A stretch of DNA of 64,000 nt from Prevotella sp. (GCA_031285905.1 JAITVH010000048.1:83645-147644), one strand, 5' to 3'; shown: positions 9,139-17,790, counted from the stretch's first letter. Notes: generated by a model not told the origin, from the letters alone. Program-made: numbers and translations.

Positions 9139-9951
9139 ATGAAGACTCTTTGGTATAAAATATCCAGTGTTCTTTTTGTAATAATTGTTATGTCTTCCTG
9201 TTTGGGAGGGGATAGTTATTACGAAGATAAAAACGATTATGCGTATATTACATATCTGGATGATATGGGACGTAAATGTGCTATAGCTTCTGCAGGATAT
9301 ATTTTGTCTAATAATATAAATAATCTGGAAGAAGGACGAATATATAATGTCGGATATAAAATAAACACTGCTTCCAGCTCTGGTTATTATAATGCAGATT
9401 CTTTTAATATATTAGGTGATGGAGAACCTATACCTAAAGGAAACTTTAAATGGGGCGCTCCATATAGTGATATTCCGGAATCACAGAAAAAAGATACTAT
9501 AAACCCTAGCTCAGTTAGTGTGGGTAATGAAAAATTATTATGGAGTCCTTATGATATGTTCGATGATAACTGGATGATTCAATATAACGTTTCTAAGAAA
9601 GAGGACGAAGAAGTAGAAGCATACTTTTATTACGATCCGGCTGGGCAACACCAGAATGGGGAAGCTTTAAAGGAAAATCAGATTATTATTGATATTAGAT
9701 TTGTGAAGACAGAAGTAATAGAAGAGGATGCAGATGTAAGTAATACTTCATTATATTCTATGGGGAGTCTTTCTGATGTAAGAGACAGATATACCCCGAC
9801 TTATGAATCTGGAGAATCTGGAGCGATAGTTGCTATTAAATTCAGATATGTAAGATATAATCCTTCAACCAGGCCTGAAGTATCCTATATTGGAGAATTT
9901 GGAAGTAGTAATAGCCTTCCACGTTTTTATATGATTTTTTCAAATAAGTAA
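9139..9951 (+). CDS. NigD-like lipoprotein
   Basis: This is a 270-residue secreted lipoprotein with the signal KISSVLFVIIVMSSC; the lipobox cysteine is near residue 20. I chose the ATG at 9139 because the frame upstream offers only TTG at 9130. The acidic N-terminus after the cysteine and the beta-rich body resemble NigD-like proteins of Bacteroidales, whose role is unknown. The assignment is moderate. It lies 18 bases after the beta-barrel gene and may be the third gene of the sigma operon. Its last 108 residues are nearly duplicated at 11169-11499. Confidence 0.6.
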   Translation: MKTLWYKISSVLFVIIVMSSCLGGDSYYEDKNDYAYITYLDDMGRKCAIASAGYILSNNINNLEEGRIYNVGYKINTASSSGYYNADSFNILGDGEPIPKGNFKWGAPYSDIPESQKKDTINPSSVSVGNEKLLWSPYDMFDDNWMIQYNVSKKEDEEVEAYFYYDPAGQHQNGEALKENQIIIDIRFVKTEVIEEDADVSNTSLYSMGSLSDVRDRYTPTYESGESGAIVAIKFRYVRYNPSTRPEVSYIGEFGSSNSLPRFYMIFSNK

Positions 9952-9975
9952 ATTTTGTCTTTGGACTAAATATAG

Positions 9976-10004
9976 AAAGCATGGGATTATTAATCCCATG
10001 CTTT
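9976..10004. terminator. Bidirectional terminator between NigD-like and lectin genes
   Basis: The arms 9976-9989 and 9991-10004 are perfect 14-base complements with T runs on the right and A runs on the left. It lies between two converging genes and can serve both. Confidence 0.85.
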
Positions 10005-10044
10005 TATTATATAATCTTATCTGACTTTGATGTGAGTCGATAAT

Positions 10045-11082
10045 TTAATGTATACCTGTACTCCAAAGTGCGCGAGGATAAGTTTCATTAGTATACAATA
10101 TTAAATTTCCATCATTTTGTAATAGTAACTTAACAGAAATATGTCGAGTATTTGAAGCCCATTGGGCCTTATGGCTACTTGCCGTATATATAACAAAATT
10201 CCCATCACCTTGTAAAGAGGCATAGCATTCACCATTTTTAGTGGTATTACTAGCCCATACTGCTTGCCAATCTTTTTTTAAGACGAGATTTCCATCTTCT
10301 TGCATATGTAATACATATAGTTTATTTTCAGAAGCAATATACTGCCCTTTGGTTAATTTCTGTCCTGGCATTAAATAATCAGGAACAGTAGTATTCATAA
10401 TTGCCTCCGGATTATACATTTTAAAAGAGGACAATGCGTAATACATAGGGGTAGTTTGACTTAAATTTACTTTTTGCTCGGTATAAGGAGCGAAAAAACG
10501 ATGCATACTTCGTCCTTTAAAATTTGCATCTGCATACAGTGATAGGATATAATTTTTATTATCTGTTTTTACATGAACTGACATTGTTTTGTCATTAAAA
10601 TCTTTACTTATAGTAGGTGCCTCTATAATTGGGGAATAAAGCCCATAGCCTGATACATTTCCAGGAAAATCAGGAGAGGTATAATATTCAGTGCAAAGAT
10701 TAACAAAATATGAAACAAATACTGGAGGGGCGCTTTTTGTTATAATATTGTTATCATATTCCATGCTTAATCTCAGGGCCATTTCTTTGATTTCAGAATC
10801 ATCATCAAAGTATGATATAGCACCTTCGTTATCATATAAAACGGCAAGATTGGGCATGTCTTGAATTTGTTGATATATATTATTTACTTCATTATCATCA
10901 AAAATAATAGTTGAATCTTTAGAATAAGTCCATTCTGAACTATACTTGACGCCTTTGTATGTAAACTCTTTTACATTTTTTTCTACTACAAGAATAGGGC
11001 TGCTTTCATTATAATCTTCCTCTTGATTACATGAGAATAAAGAAATAAAGAATAAAATAGAAATAAAACACTTAGATTTCAT
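10045..11082 (-). CDS. Lipoprotein with C-terminal bulb-type (B-type) lectin domain
   Basis: This is a 345-residue lipoprotein: the signal FISILFFISLFSC gives a lipidated cysteine near residue 18. The middle part (about 20-235) is unrecognised. The last 110 residues form a bulb-type mannose-binding lectin domain with three repeats carrying the QxDxNxVxY-type site: MQEDGNLVLK, LQGDGNFVIY and LQNDGNLILY. Family knowledge says these sites bind mannose. The third repeat keeps all key residues in modified form. The gene lies antisense between a NigD-like gene and a 3' fragment of its duplicate, which suggests insertion. The bound ligand in nature and the cell-surface orientation are inferences. 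Confidence 0.85.
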   Translation of the reverse strand: MKSKCFISILFFISLFSCNQEEDYNESSPILVVEKNVKEFTYKGVKYSSEWTYSKDSTIIFDDNEVNNIYQQIQDMPNLAVLYDNEGAISYFDDDSEIKEMALRLSMEYDNNIITKSAPPVFVSYFVNLCTEYYTSPDFPGNVSGYGLYSPIIEAPTISKDFNDKTMSVHVKTDNKNYILSLYADANFKGRSMHRFFAPYTEQKVNLSQTTPMYYALSSFKMYNPEAIMNTTVPDYLMPGQKLTKGQYIASENKLYVLHMQEDGNLVLKKDWQAVWASNTTKNGECYASLQGDGNFVIYTASSHKAQWASNTRHISVKLLLQNDGNLILYTNETYPRALWSTGIH

Positions 11083-11168
11083 AATTGTTATTTTAAAAAT
11101 TTATACAAAAAAATGCAAATATATACCTTGTTAATACATATATTAGTTAAATTTAACAATTTGAATAT

Positions 11169-11499
11169 CTTTTACTATGATCCGGCTGGACAATATCGAG
11201 GTGGGGAAGCTTTAGCAAAGAATCAGATTATTATCGATATTAGATTTGTGAAGACAGAAGTAATAGGAGAAGATGCAGATGTAAGCACTACTACATTACA
11301 TTCTATGGGGAGCCTTGCTGATGTGAGAGACAGATATACCCCGACATCTGAATCTGGAGCAGAAAGTACGGTTGTAGGGGTTGTATTTAGATATGTAAAA
11401 TATCAACCTTCTCCATCAAAGCCTGAAATAACATATATAGGAAGGTTTGGAACTACTACTTCCGATCCGGATTATATGCTAATATTCTCCAATAAGTAA
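11169..11499 (+). pseudogene. 3' fragment of a second NigD-like lipoprotein gene
   Basis: From about 11169 the DNA closely matches 9625-9951, the 3' part of the NigD-like gene: the peptides FYYDPAGQ, NQIIIDIRFVKTEVI and SMGSLADVRDRYTPT recur with few changes. Before 11169 the similarity stops abruptly, and no signal peptide or lipobox is present. An open frame could begin at ATG 11113, but its first 18 residues come from unrelated AT-rich DNA. I read it as a truncated duplicate, not a functional gene, although a short cytosolic product cannot be excluded. Confidence 0.75.
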
Positions 11500-11524
11500 T
11501 GAGACTATAAATTGATATAAAAAA

Positions 11525-11555
11525 GGGCTGTCCAAAATATTGGACAGCCCTTTTT
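11525..11555. terminator. Bidirectional terminator
   Basis: An 11-base perfect inverted repeat (11525-11535 with 11540-11550, GGGCTGTCCAA) has a four-base loop, with A runs before it and T runs after it. It lies between the NigD-like fragment and the converging FKBP gene. Confidence 0.88.
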
Positions 11556-11575
11556 AATGCTTATCTGTCTGTTAT

Positions 11576-12580
11576 TTAGTCTTTATCTATAGCAATTAGT
11601 TCCACTTCAAAGATTAAGTTCGAGAATGGTTTGATTGCCCCCTGTTCCCTGCTGCCATATGCCAGTTCGTATGGGATATAAATTATCCACTTCGACCCCA
11701 CAGGCATCAATTGGAGAGCTTCAGACCAACCCTTAATTACCTGATTGACACCAAATGTATTCGGCTCACCCCTTTCGATGCTACTATCGAATACAGTACC
11801 GTCCAGCAAGGTGCCTTTGTAATGAACCGTTACACGGTCAGAGGCTGTAGGTTTTTCGCCTGATCCCTGTGTAAGGACTTTATATTGAAGCCCACTAGGC
11901 AGTGTAACCACCCCGTCTTTTGCCTTGTTTTGGGCAAAGAACGCTTCACCTTCAGCAATCTGTGCGGCGTATTCGCTTTTCTTATCATCAGCAGCTTTAG
12001 TCTCTCTGACTTGAGTTGCCCTCATCGAAGCATCCTGAATAAGTGTCTCTGCATTATCTATTATAGGATCTTCATCTCTCAGGCTACCTGCAAAGGCGGC
12101 AACGAAAGCTTCCATCTTGAAAAGTCCTTCACCACCCAGAAGTTCTTTCGAGAAGTTCTCTGTTGCTGATGACAATTGTGTTCCGATAGCTACTCCTGAG
12201 TTGTATGCAGACTTATCTTTATCCTGATTCAATGACTGGTTAAATCCTGTTAAAAACTCTTCGATATTTTTGGAATTGGATTTGTTGATAGAGTCAACTT
12301 TAAATTTCAGCTCTTTTTGCAATTTACTCTTTTGAGCAGCATTCGTTTCGTTCTCGATTTTAGACTGGTATTCAGAACTCACAGCCATAGTATCGGCTAT
12401 TACCTTCATTTGCACAAGGTGTTGTTTCAATCCGCTTTGCACCATCATTATGCCTAGTGCATACGATACAGAATCAGCCTCGTTAGCGAGCCTGATAGGG
12501 GTAGTCTTTTTTTGTGCAGATAAGGCCAGCGGACTAAATGCCACACAAATAAGCAGGGAGGAAAGTAGAAATTTCTTCAT
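11576..12580 (-). CDS. FKBP-type peptidyl-prolyl cis-trans isomerase, exported
   Basis: This 334-residue folding catalyst is predicted to be exported: the signal KKFLLSSLLICVAFSPLALSAQ ends near residue 23. The N-terminal part (about 30-215) is the helical dimerisation/chaperone region of FkpA/Mip-like proteins. The last 110 residues are the FKBP domain with VTVHYKGTLLDGTVFDSS, VIKGWSEALQLMPVGSKW and a Tyr-Gly loop. I placed the start at 12580 because the signal peptide begins there; an in-frame ATG at 12601 would add seven residues (M-N-I-N-N-N-N). A repeat-borne promoter element lies 87 bases upstream. Confidence 0.9.
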   Translation of the reverse strand: MKKFLLSSLLICVAFSPLALSAQKKTTPIRLANEADSVSYALGIMMVQSGLKQHLVQMKVIADTMAVSSEYQSKIENETNAAQKSKLQKELKFKVDSINKSNSKNIEEFLTGFNQSLNQDKDKSAYNSGVAIGTQLSSATENFSKELLGGEGLFKMEAFVAAFAGSLRDEDPIIDNAETLIQDASMRATQVRETKAADDKKSEYAAQIAEGEAFFAQNKAKDGVVTLPSGLQYKVLTQGSGEKPTASDRVTVHYKGTLLDGTVFDSSIERGEPNTFGVNQVIKGWSEALQLMPVGSKWIIYIPYELAYGSREQGAIKPFSNLIFEVELIAIDKD

Positions 12581-12649
12581 GTTGTTATTGTTTATATTCA
12601 TATTATATACTTACGCAAATCCGTAGTTTCAGAAATTGTTAATCCATTA

Positions 12650-12689
12650 TTTTAACTAAAAGGTAACAAAGGTAACACTTTTGCCTATT
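12650..12689 (-). promoter_or_regulatory. 40-base dispersed repeat carrying a -7 element, upstream of the FKBP gene
   Basis: This segment matches the reverse complement of 60497-60536 at 39 of 40 positions. On the minus strand it contains TACCTTTG (12674 down to 12667), a perfect match to the Bacteroidetes -7 consensus TAnnTTTG, 87 bases before the FKBP start codon. No clear -33 TTG is seen at the right spacing. The copy before folE has the same orientation relative to its gene, which supports a promoter role. Confidence 0.6.
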
Positions 12690-12708
12690 ACATTGATAGC
12701 TGTTAGTT

Positions 12709-13060
12709 TTTTTGTCTTTGTCATCCTGACCGCAGGGAAGGATCTCCTTCCATTCAAATGAGATGCTTCATTCTTCAGCATGACAAGACTAAATATTTTA
12801 ACTAAAAAGTAACATAAGTAACAGTTTTTAGCTATTAGCTGATAGCCGTTAGTTCCTAGCCTTTTTATTTCCCCTTTGTAGGGGCAGTGGCTTGTCCCTG
12901 CCCGCTTCGTTATAAATCCGGGCAACCACAAGGGATTGCCCCTACGTTTTAACTAAAAGGTAACAACCAACGGTCACAAGAGCGTAGCGTATGTAAAGGT
13001 TACACTTTTTCATCAATTTCTTCAAAGAGCATTTTTTCTCAAAGCTATCAGCTAATGGCT
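12709..13060. repeat. Array of dispersed intergenic repeats
   Basis: This stretch is a mosaic of repeat modules and carries no credible gene. At 12709-12741 a 33-base module is the exact reverse complement of part of the element at 44802-44959, and a decayed copy lies near 60400. At 12794-12828 and 12947-13012 there are further degenerate copies of the 40-base module of 12650-12689. At 12830-12852 and about 13033-13060 there are members of the TAGC family also seen between nuoL and nuoM. At 12874-12943 there is a palindromic module of the GTAGGGGCAATCCC type. The modules look like non-autonomous repeats that accumulated in one intergenic region. Confidence 0.75.
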
Positions 13061-13453
13061 TTGTTACTATAGATAAATTCGTCTAAAAAAGATAAATATC
13101 CAACTACAAAAATAAACTTTTTTATTTGTCTAAGTCATACATAGAGATAAAATATAAAATGGTTACAGGGTACATTCGAGAAAGAAAATATTGTTGTTTC
13201 CTCTGTCCTGCATATGTGATGAGAAAATGCCTCACATCCATGCGACGGTAGCTCCCATTGTCTCTGATGAAATAAGGAAAATGCAAATAGAGATGGGTTG
13301 TTTGAGAAACATCGCCAGGACTGGTATTATGAGAAAGAAGAAGTAGCAAAGTTCGCTGTAACATATAGCTATCGGTGATTATTGTGGCTGTTTGGTAAAT
13401 AATTGCTAAGTTTGAGAGCGGTAAGAAACAGGTATATTTAATGAGTAGAGAGT
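13061..13453. other. Gene-free stretch before the unknown three-gene cluster
   Basis: Apart from an AT-rich start with no clear promoter, nothing is recognised. Open frames exist on both strands between about 13120 and 13475, but they have no family resemblance. It may hold remains of a decayed gene. Confidence 0.4.
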
Positions 13454-14185
13454 ATGAAAGGCGATAAGACAACAACAGATTTGTTTATATGGTATAATAG
13501 AACAAAAGTATCTAAAGGTATTCCATCTTTTGATAAAGTAATATTAAAGAATGAGTTTGATTTAAACAAACCGAAAAAGATTCCAGAACAGGCATGGACA
13601 TTATACAATGCTCTAAAAATGAGATTTCCCGTTACCGAGCAGAAATATAAATTCCCTCCGGAAATGTATTTGGTTGTTCTCAATAACCTGAAAGACGTGT
13701 GTTTTGACTACATTGAGCATAATAACAATGTAAAATTGGTCAGTGAAGATTTTTATAACTTTCTCATTAAATATGGACTGAATGAAGGGCATGAAAAGGC
13801 AAATCTCACGATATTGAACACAAAAGGAGAGCTGCTCGCGGATAAGAAATATTTTGCTTTGAGGTTCTGTTTGTATGATGATTTGTTATTTGACTTTAAT
13901 AAACAGTCAAAAGTTAGAGTGGTAGGTGAGTTTAGCGGAACAGATTATGTATATCCGAACATTTGTTTAGCGAATGAAGAAACAGTCAGTTCAGTATTCG
14001 TTATCAAGGAACCTTCTTACAGAAATGCTCTGATTTTCAAAAAGGATATATTGCCTGCAATACTGAATAATTTTTATGCTCCTGAAATCTATCATTTAAA
14101 AGATTTTCCTTTTGTCTTTGAAAACAGGTCTAATTGGGATACGCTTCCTTTTGACAATGATTATAAGGTAAAAAAAGTTCAATGA
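13454..14185 (+). CDS. Unknown protein, first gene of a three-gene cluster
   Basis: This 243-residue protein is not recognised. It lacks a signal peptide and membrane helices, so it is predicted to be cytoplasmic. The composition is rich in Lys, Asn, Phe and Tyr, with repeated aromatic stretches such as SDVFYNF-like and YAPEIYHLKDFPFVFENRS. This general look resembles immunity proteins of polymorphic toxin systems, but there is no diagnostic motif, so this is only a suggestion. The stop overlaps the start of the next gene by four bases (ATGA), indicating translational coupling. It is more AT-rich than neighbouring housekeeping genes, which fits recent acquisition. Confidence 0.7.
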   Translation: MKGDKTTTDLFIWYNRTKVSKGIPSFDKVILKNEFDLNKPKKIPEQAWTLYNALKMRFPVTEQKYKFPPEMYLVVLNNLKDVCFDYIEHNNNVKLVSEDFYNFLIKYGLNEGHEKANLTILNTKGELLADKKYFALRFCLYDDLLFDFNKQSKVRVVGEFSGTDYVYPNICLANEETVSSVFVIKEPSYRNALIFKKDILPAILNNFYAPEIYHLKDFPFVFENRSNWDTLPFDNDYKVKKVQ

Positions 14186-14637
14186 AAGAATTGATAGAAA
14201 CATTGACAACGGGGTTAAATGGCAAGATACTGCTGGGAGTTATTGTGTTTATTCTTTTTGTTTATTTACCGTATCTATTGATTTCTTTGCGAAGAAGGAA
14301 AAAGAAACAAGTCGTTTTTGAGCAAAACAATAAAGATACCATAAAAGTATATCTCGAACTCGATTTCATAGGTACATTGACAGTTTATAGTATAAATGGC
14401 AAAAAACCGACACCCTTTTATGAACCTACACGGCGAGGATTTTTCCTCTTTCAAGGAGAATCGACAATCGGAGTTAAGTATCATTGGGCAAGGATAAGTC
14501 CTATTCGTATAACAGGTTATAAGAATTTCAACATAGAGCCGAGAGAAATAACCGTTCATGTTGAAAAAGGTAAAACGTATTCGTTAGGATATAATATAGA
14601 TGAAGATAAATATGAGTTTAAAGAGATGAATGGGTGA
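14182..14637 (+). CDS. Unknown single-pass membrane protein, second gene of the cluster
   Basis: This 151-residue protein has one membrane helix near residues 13-35 (NGKILLGVIVFILFVYLPYLL) followed by the basic stretch RRRKKK, so the C-terminal domain should face the cytoplasm by the positive-inside rule. The remainder is predicted to be beta-rich; the ending ITVHVEKGKTYSLGYNID resembles the last strands of PEGA/DUF2846-like folds, but this is weak. The start overlaps the previous gene by four bases and the end overlaps the next by eight, so the three products are probably made together. Confidence 0.7.
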   Translation: MKELIETLTTGLNGKILLGVIVFILFVYLPYLLISLRRRKKKQVVFEQNNKDTIKVYLELDFIGTLTVYSINGKKPTPFYEPTRRGFFLFQGESTIGVKYHWARISPIRITGYKNFNIEPREITVHVEKGKTYSLGYNIDEDKYEFKEMNG

Positions 14638-15373
14638 AAATAAGCAGAGAATGAAAAAGGTAAGAGCAAAGAAAATAGATTTGAATACTTGTTGGATTTA
14701 CTATCAACCGTCAACAATTTCCAAAACCCGATTAGATTTGTATTTTGGGAATGAAAATACAGGTGCACCATTGATATATAATGTTGAGAATGGAAAATTT
14801 GAATTAAACATAAATCCTTATGGAAATGAAAAAGGAATTCCTTTAACTAACATTGAGTTAGCGAAAGATTATTCGGTATTAATTATCGAAACAGAAAATA
14901 AGGCGTTTCATTTTTCAGCTTGTTATGATACTGATATTATATTGTTCAAATTATTTGAGAAATTGTATACCGGGAAATTCCCAATAGAATTACTTTCACC
15001 TGATGACACTGAGATACACATTGGAATAGTAAACGGGCAAATCTTAGAACTGAGTACAATTCCATTTGATAAAGAACATAAAATAATTCCGTTAAAAGGA
15101 ATAAAAATAAAAATACAAGAATATAATTCGGATGGAAAACCGGATTCCACAGAAAATTTATTAAGAACATTACCAATCCTTTCCGACTGTTTTGTTTATA
15201 TCCGAAATTCTGAACATTATCGAATTAAAAATTTGAGCATACAAACAGATTCTTTAATAACAGAAACAGATGAAGGCGTATTTAGAGATATTTTCAAAGG
15301 AATTAGTCTGATAAAAGATGTTATTGGAGATATATTAAAAACGCGCTTACCATTCAAATCAAAATATGATTAA
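14630..15373 (+). CDS. Unknown protein, third gene of the cluster
   Basis: This 247-residue protein is not recognised and has no signal peptide or membrane helix. The first 150 residues are predicted to be beta-rich. The C-terminal 40 residues (FRDIFKGISLIKDVIGDIL) could form an amphipathic helix. The start at 14630 overlaps the previous gene by eight bases. A second in-frame ATG at 14651 (MKKVRAKKIDL) would give 240 residues and is equally plausible. The partner genes suggest a shared task. It is AT-rich like the other two. Confidence 0.7.
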   Translation: MGENKQRMKKVRAKKIDLNTCWIYYQPSTISKTRLDLYFGNENTGAPLIYNVENGKFELNINPYGNEKGIPLTNIELAKDYSVLIIETENKAFHFSACYDTDIILFKLFEKLYTGKFPIELLSPDDTEIHIGIVNGQILELSTIPFDKEHKIIPLKGIKIKIQEYNSDGKPDSTENLLRTLPILSDCFVYIRNSEHYRIKNLSIQTDSLITETDEGVFRDIFKGISLIKDVIGDILKTRLPFKSKYD

Positions 15374-15773
15374 AGCAAGTAACACCACCACCTCTAATAA
15401 ACGGATTGGTGTAAGTTAGGCTGATCCTAGAGGGCAAAGATTTCCTCACTAACCCTTTTTTCTGCCTTAAAAGATAAGGAAAAAGAGAACTTAACAGCCT
15501 CAGGAGAGGTAAGGTAACGGCGGATATTCTCACGTGTCTTTTCTAATTTATTGATTATTCTCGCAAAAAACTGAAAACTAATCACTACCTTTGCGCCGCC
15601 TTTGCGGTTGACTCTCATTTGTTTTTAGGGCGGGAGTAAACAGTATTAAGGTTTAATTCCGTATTAATTGAGTCGCGGACAGTATTTAATGACATGTTTG
15701 TAAATGTAATCACCTGTTGTGGTTGGGCTTGCAAAAGCAATAAAAAGGTCTGTGACCTTATTTGAAATTTTTA
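15374..15773 (+). promoter_or_regulatory. Promoter and long leader of the DEAD-box helicase gene
   Basis: The sequence TACCTTTGC at 15586-15594 matches the Bacteroidetes -7 element, which would place the transcript start near 15601 and give a leader of about 170 bases. Long leaders are common for cold-shock helicase genes, but no known regulatory motif is seen. No clear -33 element is present. The part from 15374 to 15580 holds no gene that I can support; an open frame on the minus strand (15427-15618) would overlap this promoter and looks like chance. Confidence 0.5.
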
Positions 15774-17570
15774 ATGAAAACATTTGAAGAGTTAGGGGTC
15801 GCTGCGAATATCCGCAAGGCGATCGAAGAAATGGGATACGAGAATCCCATGCCGGTACAGGAGGAAGTGATTCCATACCTACTGGGAGAAACAAACGACG
15901 TAATAGCATTGGCACAAACAGGAACAGGAAAAACAGCTGCTTTTGGCCTGCCTCTACTACAAAAAATTGATGTAAAAGAAAATGTGCCTCAGGCATTGAT
16001 TCTTTGTCCTACACGCGAACTTTGTTTGCAAATAGCAAGCGATCTGGCCGATTATTCCAAGTATATCGAAAAACTAAGGGTACTGCCTGTGTATGGCGGA
16101 TCGAGTATTGAGAGCCAGATAAAATCGCTTAAACGGGGAGTTCAGATTATTGTGGCTACTCCCGGCCGTTTAATTGACCTGATCAACAGGAAAACGGTGG
16201 ATCTGGCAAATATCCGTTATGTAGTACTTGACGAGGCTGACGAGATGCTGAACATGGGATTCATGGAAAGCATTGATGCCATATTGGAAAAAGTTCCTGA
16301 AGAGAGGTTGATGCTCCTGTTCTCGGCTACGATGCCAAAAGAAGTGGCAAAGATCACCAGAAAATACATGAACAACGATCCGAAGGAAATTACAATAGGT
16401 CGTAAGAATGAAGGGTCGAGTACTGTAAAGCATGTATATTATATGGTGCATGCCAAGGACAAATATCTGGCATTGAAACGTATTGCTGACTATTATCCGA
16501 GTATATATGGCATCATCTTTTGCCGCACGCGTAAGGAAACACAAGAAATAGCCGATAGGCTGATACAGGATGGCTACAATGCAGATTCCCTGCATGGAGA
16601 CCTGTCGCAGGCGCAACGTGACTATGTAATGCAAAAATTCCGTATCCGTAATCTGCAATTATTGGTTGCGACAGATGTTGCTGCTCGTGGCTTGGATGTG
16701 GACAGCCTTACACATGTTATCAATTACGGCCTGCCTGATGATATAGAGTCTTATACGCACCGTAGTGGACGTACCGGGCGCGCAGGAAAAACCGGAACTT
16801 CTATTTCCATTGTTCACCTAAAAGAGAAGGGGAAAATAAGGGAAATAGAAAAGATTATCAATAAGAAATTCGAACAGGGAGTTATCCCGTCAGGCGAGGC
16901 TATATGTGAGAAGCAATTGTTCAGCCTGGTAGACAGGATAGAGAAAGTAAAAGTGAACGAAGAGGAGATTGCAGACCTGTTGCCATCTGTTTACCGGAAA
17001 CTGGATTGGTTAGAGAAAGAAGATATCATCAAAAGGGTGATGGCTCTTGAGTTTAACCGGCTGATAGAATATTACCGCGACGCGGAGGAAATAGATACAC
17101 CACAGGAACGTTCCTCGCGGGATCAGAAAGAATACCCGAGACGCAAAGACAGGGAACGCAATGACCGTTCGTCGGGAGGTCGTACGGCTGAAAGAGGATA
17201 TTCCCGTCTGTTTATCAATATTGGTCGTACAGACAATGTTAATCCTGCTACTTTGATGGGGCTTGTCAATGATTTTGTACCTGACAAAATCTCCATCGGA
17301 AGAATAGATATTATGCAGAATTTCTCGTTCTTCGAAGTGCCGGAGCGTGATGTGCAGAAGGTAATAAAATCCTTGAACAGGCAGGAGGAAAAAGGTCGCC
17401 GTATTTCTGTTGAGTTAGCTCAGGGTAATCCAAGTCCGAGGAATAATTATAATGCTCAGCGTTTTGACAGGGATAGGGGTATGAAAAAAGACTCGGGGTC
17501 AAGAAATCAGAATCAGAAAAATTCCGATAAAGGACATCGGAAGGGAAACAGAAAACCTAAATTCTCGTAA
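15774..17570 (+). CDS. deaD: DEAD-box RNA helicase with DbpA-type RNA-binding domain
   Basis: This 598-residue ATP-dependent RNA helicase probably acts in ribosome assembly and RNA turnover in the cold. It shows the Q motif (FEELGVAANIRKAI), motif I AQTGTGKT near residue 50, PTREL, TPGRLID, the DEAD box in VLDEADEMLNMGF, the SAT motif, and the C-terminal motifs VATDVAARGLDV and HRSGRTGRAG. From about residue 475 a DbpA/CsdA RNA-binding domain follows (RLFINIGRTDNVNPATLMGL), then a basic Arg/Asn/Lys tail. The ATG at 15774 is preferred over an in-frame TTG at 15762. Confidence 0.93.
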   Translation: MKTFEELGVAANIRKAIEEMGYENPMPVQEEVIPYLLGETNDVIALAQTGTGKTAAFGLPLLQKIDVKENVPQALILCPTRELCLQIASDLADYSKYIEKLRVLPVYGGSSIESQIKSLKRGVQIIVATPGRLIDLINRKTVDLANIRYVVLDEADEMLNMGFMESIDAILEKVPEERLMLLFSATMPKEVAKITRKYMNNDPKEITIGRKNEGSSTVKHVYYMVHAKDKYLALKRIADYYPSIYGIIFCRTRKETQEIADRLIQDGYNADSLHGDLSQAQRDYVMQKFRIRNLQLLVATDVAARGLDVDSLTHVINYGLPDDIESYTHRSGRTGRAGKTGTSISIVHLKEKGKIREIEKIINKKFEQGVIPSGEAICEKQLFSLVDRIEKVKVNEEEIADLLPSVYRKLDWLEKEDIIKRVMALEFNRLIEYYRDAEEIDTPQERSSRDQKEYPRRKDRERNDRSSGGRTAERGYSRLFINIGRTDNVNPATLMGLVNDFVPDKISIGRIDIMQNFSFFEVPERDVQKVIKSLNRQEEKGRRISVELAQGNPSPRNNYNAQRFDRDRGMKKDSGSRNQNQKNSDKGHRKGNRKPKFS

Positions 17571-17592
17571 GTATTAAAATCGTAGATATATT

Positions 17593-17623
17593 AGCCTGTG
17601 TACATCTGTATACAGGCTTTTTT
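17593..17623 (+). terminator. Terminator of the helicase gene
   Basis: The arms AGCCTGTGTACA (17593-17604) and TGTATACAGGCT (17607-17618) pair with one G-T wobble, followed by a T-run. It lies 22 bases after the helicase stop. The rest of the gap up to 17790 is AT-rich and should hold the promoter of the next gene, but I see no full consensus. Confidence 0.85.
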
Positions 17624-17790
17624 ATATCCGAACATAAAAAAATACCAGACTCTGTAATTTATTTCAATCTATTCCATAAAATAGTTTTACCTTTACGTCT
17701 GTAATAAAAATCCAATAAATTTTCAATATTTTATATAATATTACGTTTACGTTTAAGTGGATACTTACAATAAGCGTCAATAACACTAAT

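Noticed and set aside
10045..11082. Lectin gene as part of a transposon
   Set aside because: No transposase, terminal inverted repeats or target duplications are visible around it.
12656..12931. 91-residue open frame on the minus strand
   Set aside because: It runs entirely through dispersed repeats; its ends (V-T-F-V-T-F and R-M-T-K-T-K-K) are translations of repeat modules, so it is not a gene.
13122..13475. 117-residue open frame on the minus strand, and plus-strand frames around 13156-13346
   Set aside because: No signal, domain or start context. The plus-strand reading with SDEIRKMQIEMG lacks a start codon and would need a frameshift. Treated as chance or very old remains.
15427..15618. 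63-residue open frame on the minus strand
   Set aside because: It would cover the promoter of the helicase gene and has no recognisable features or ribosome site.
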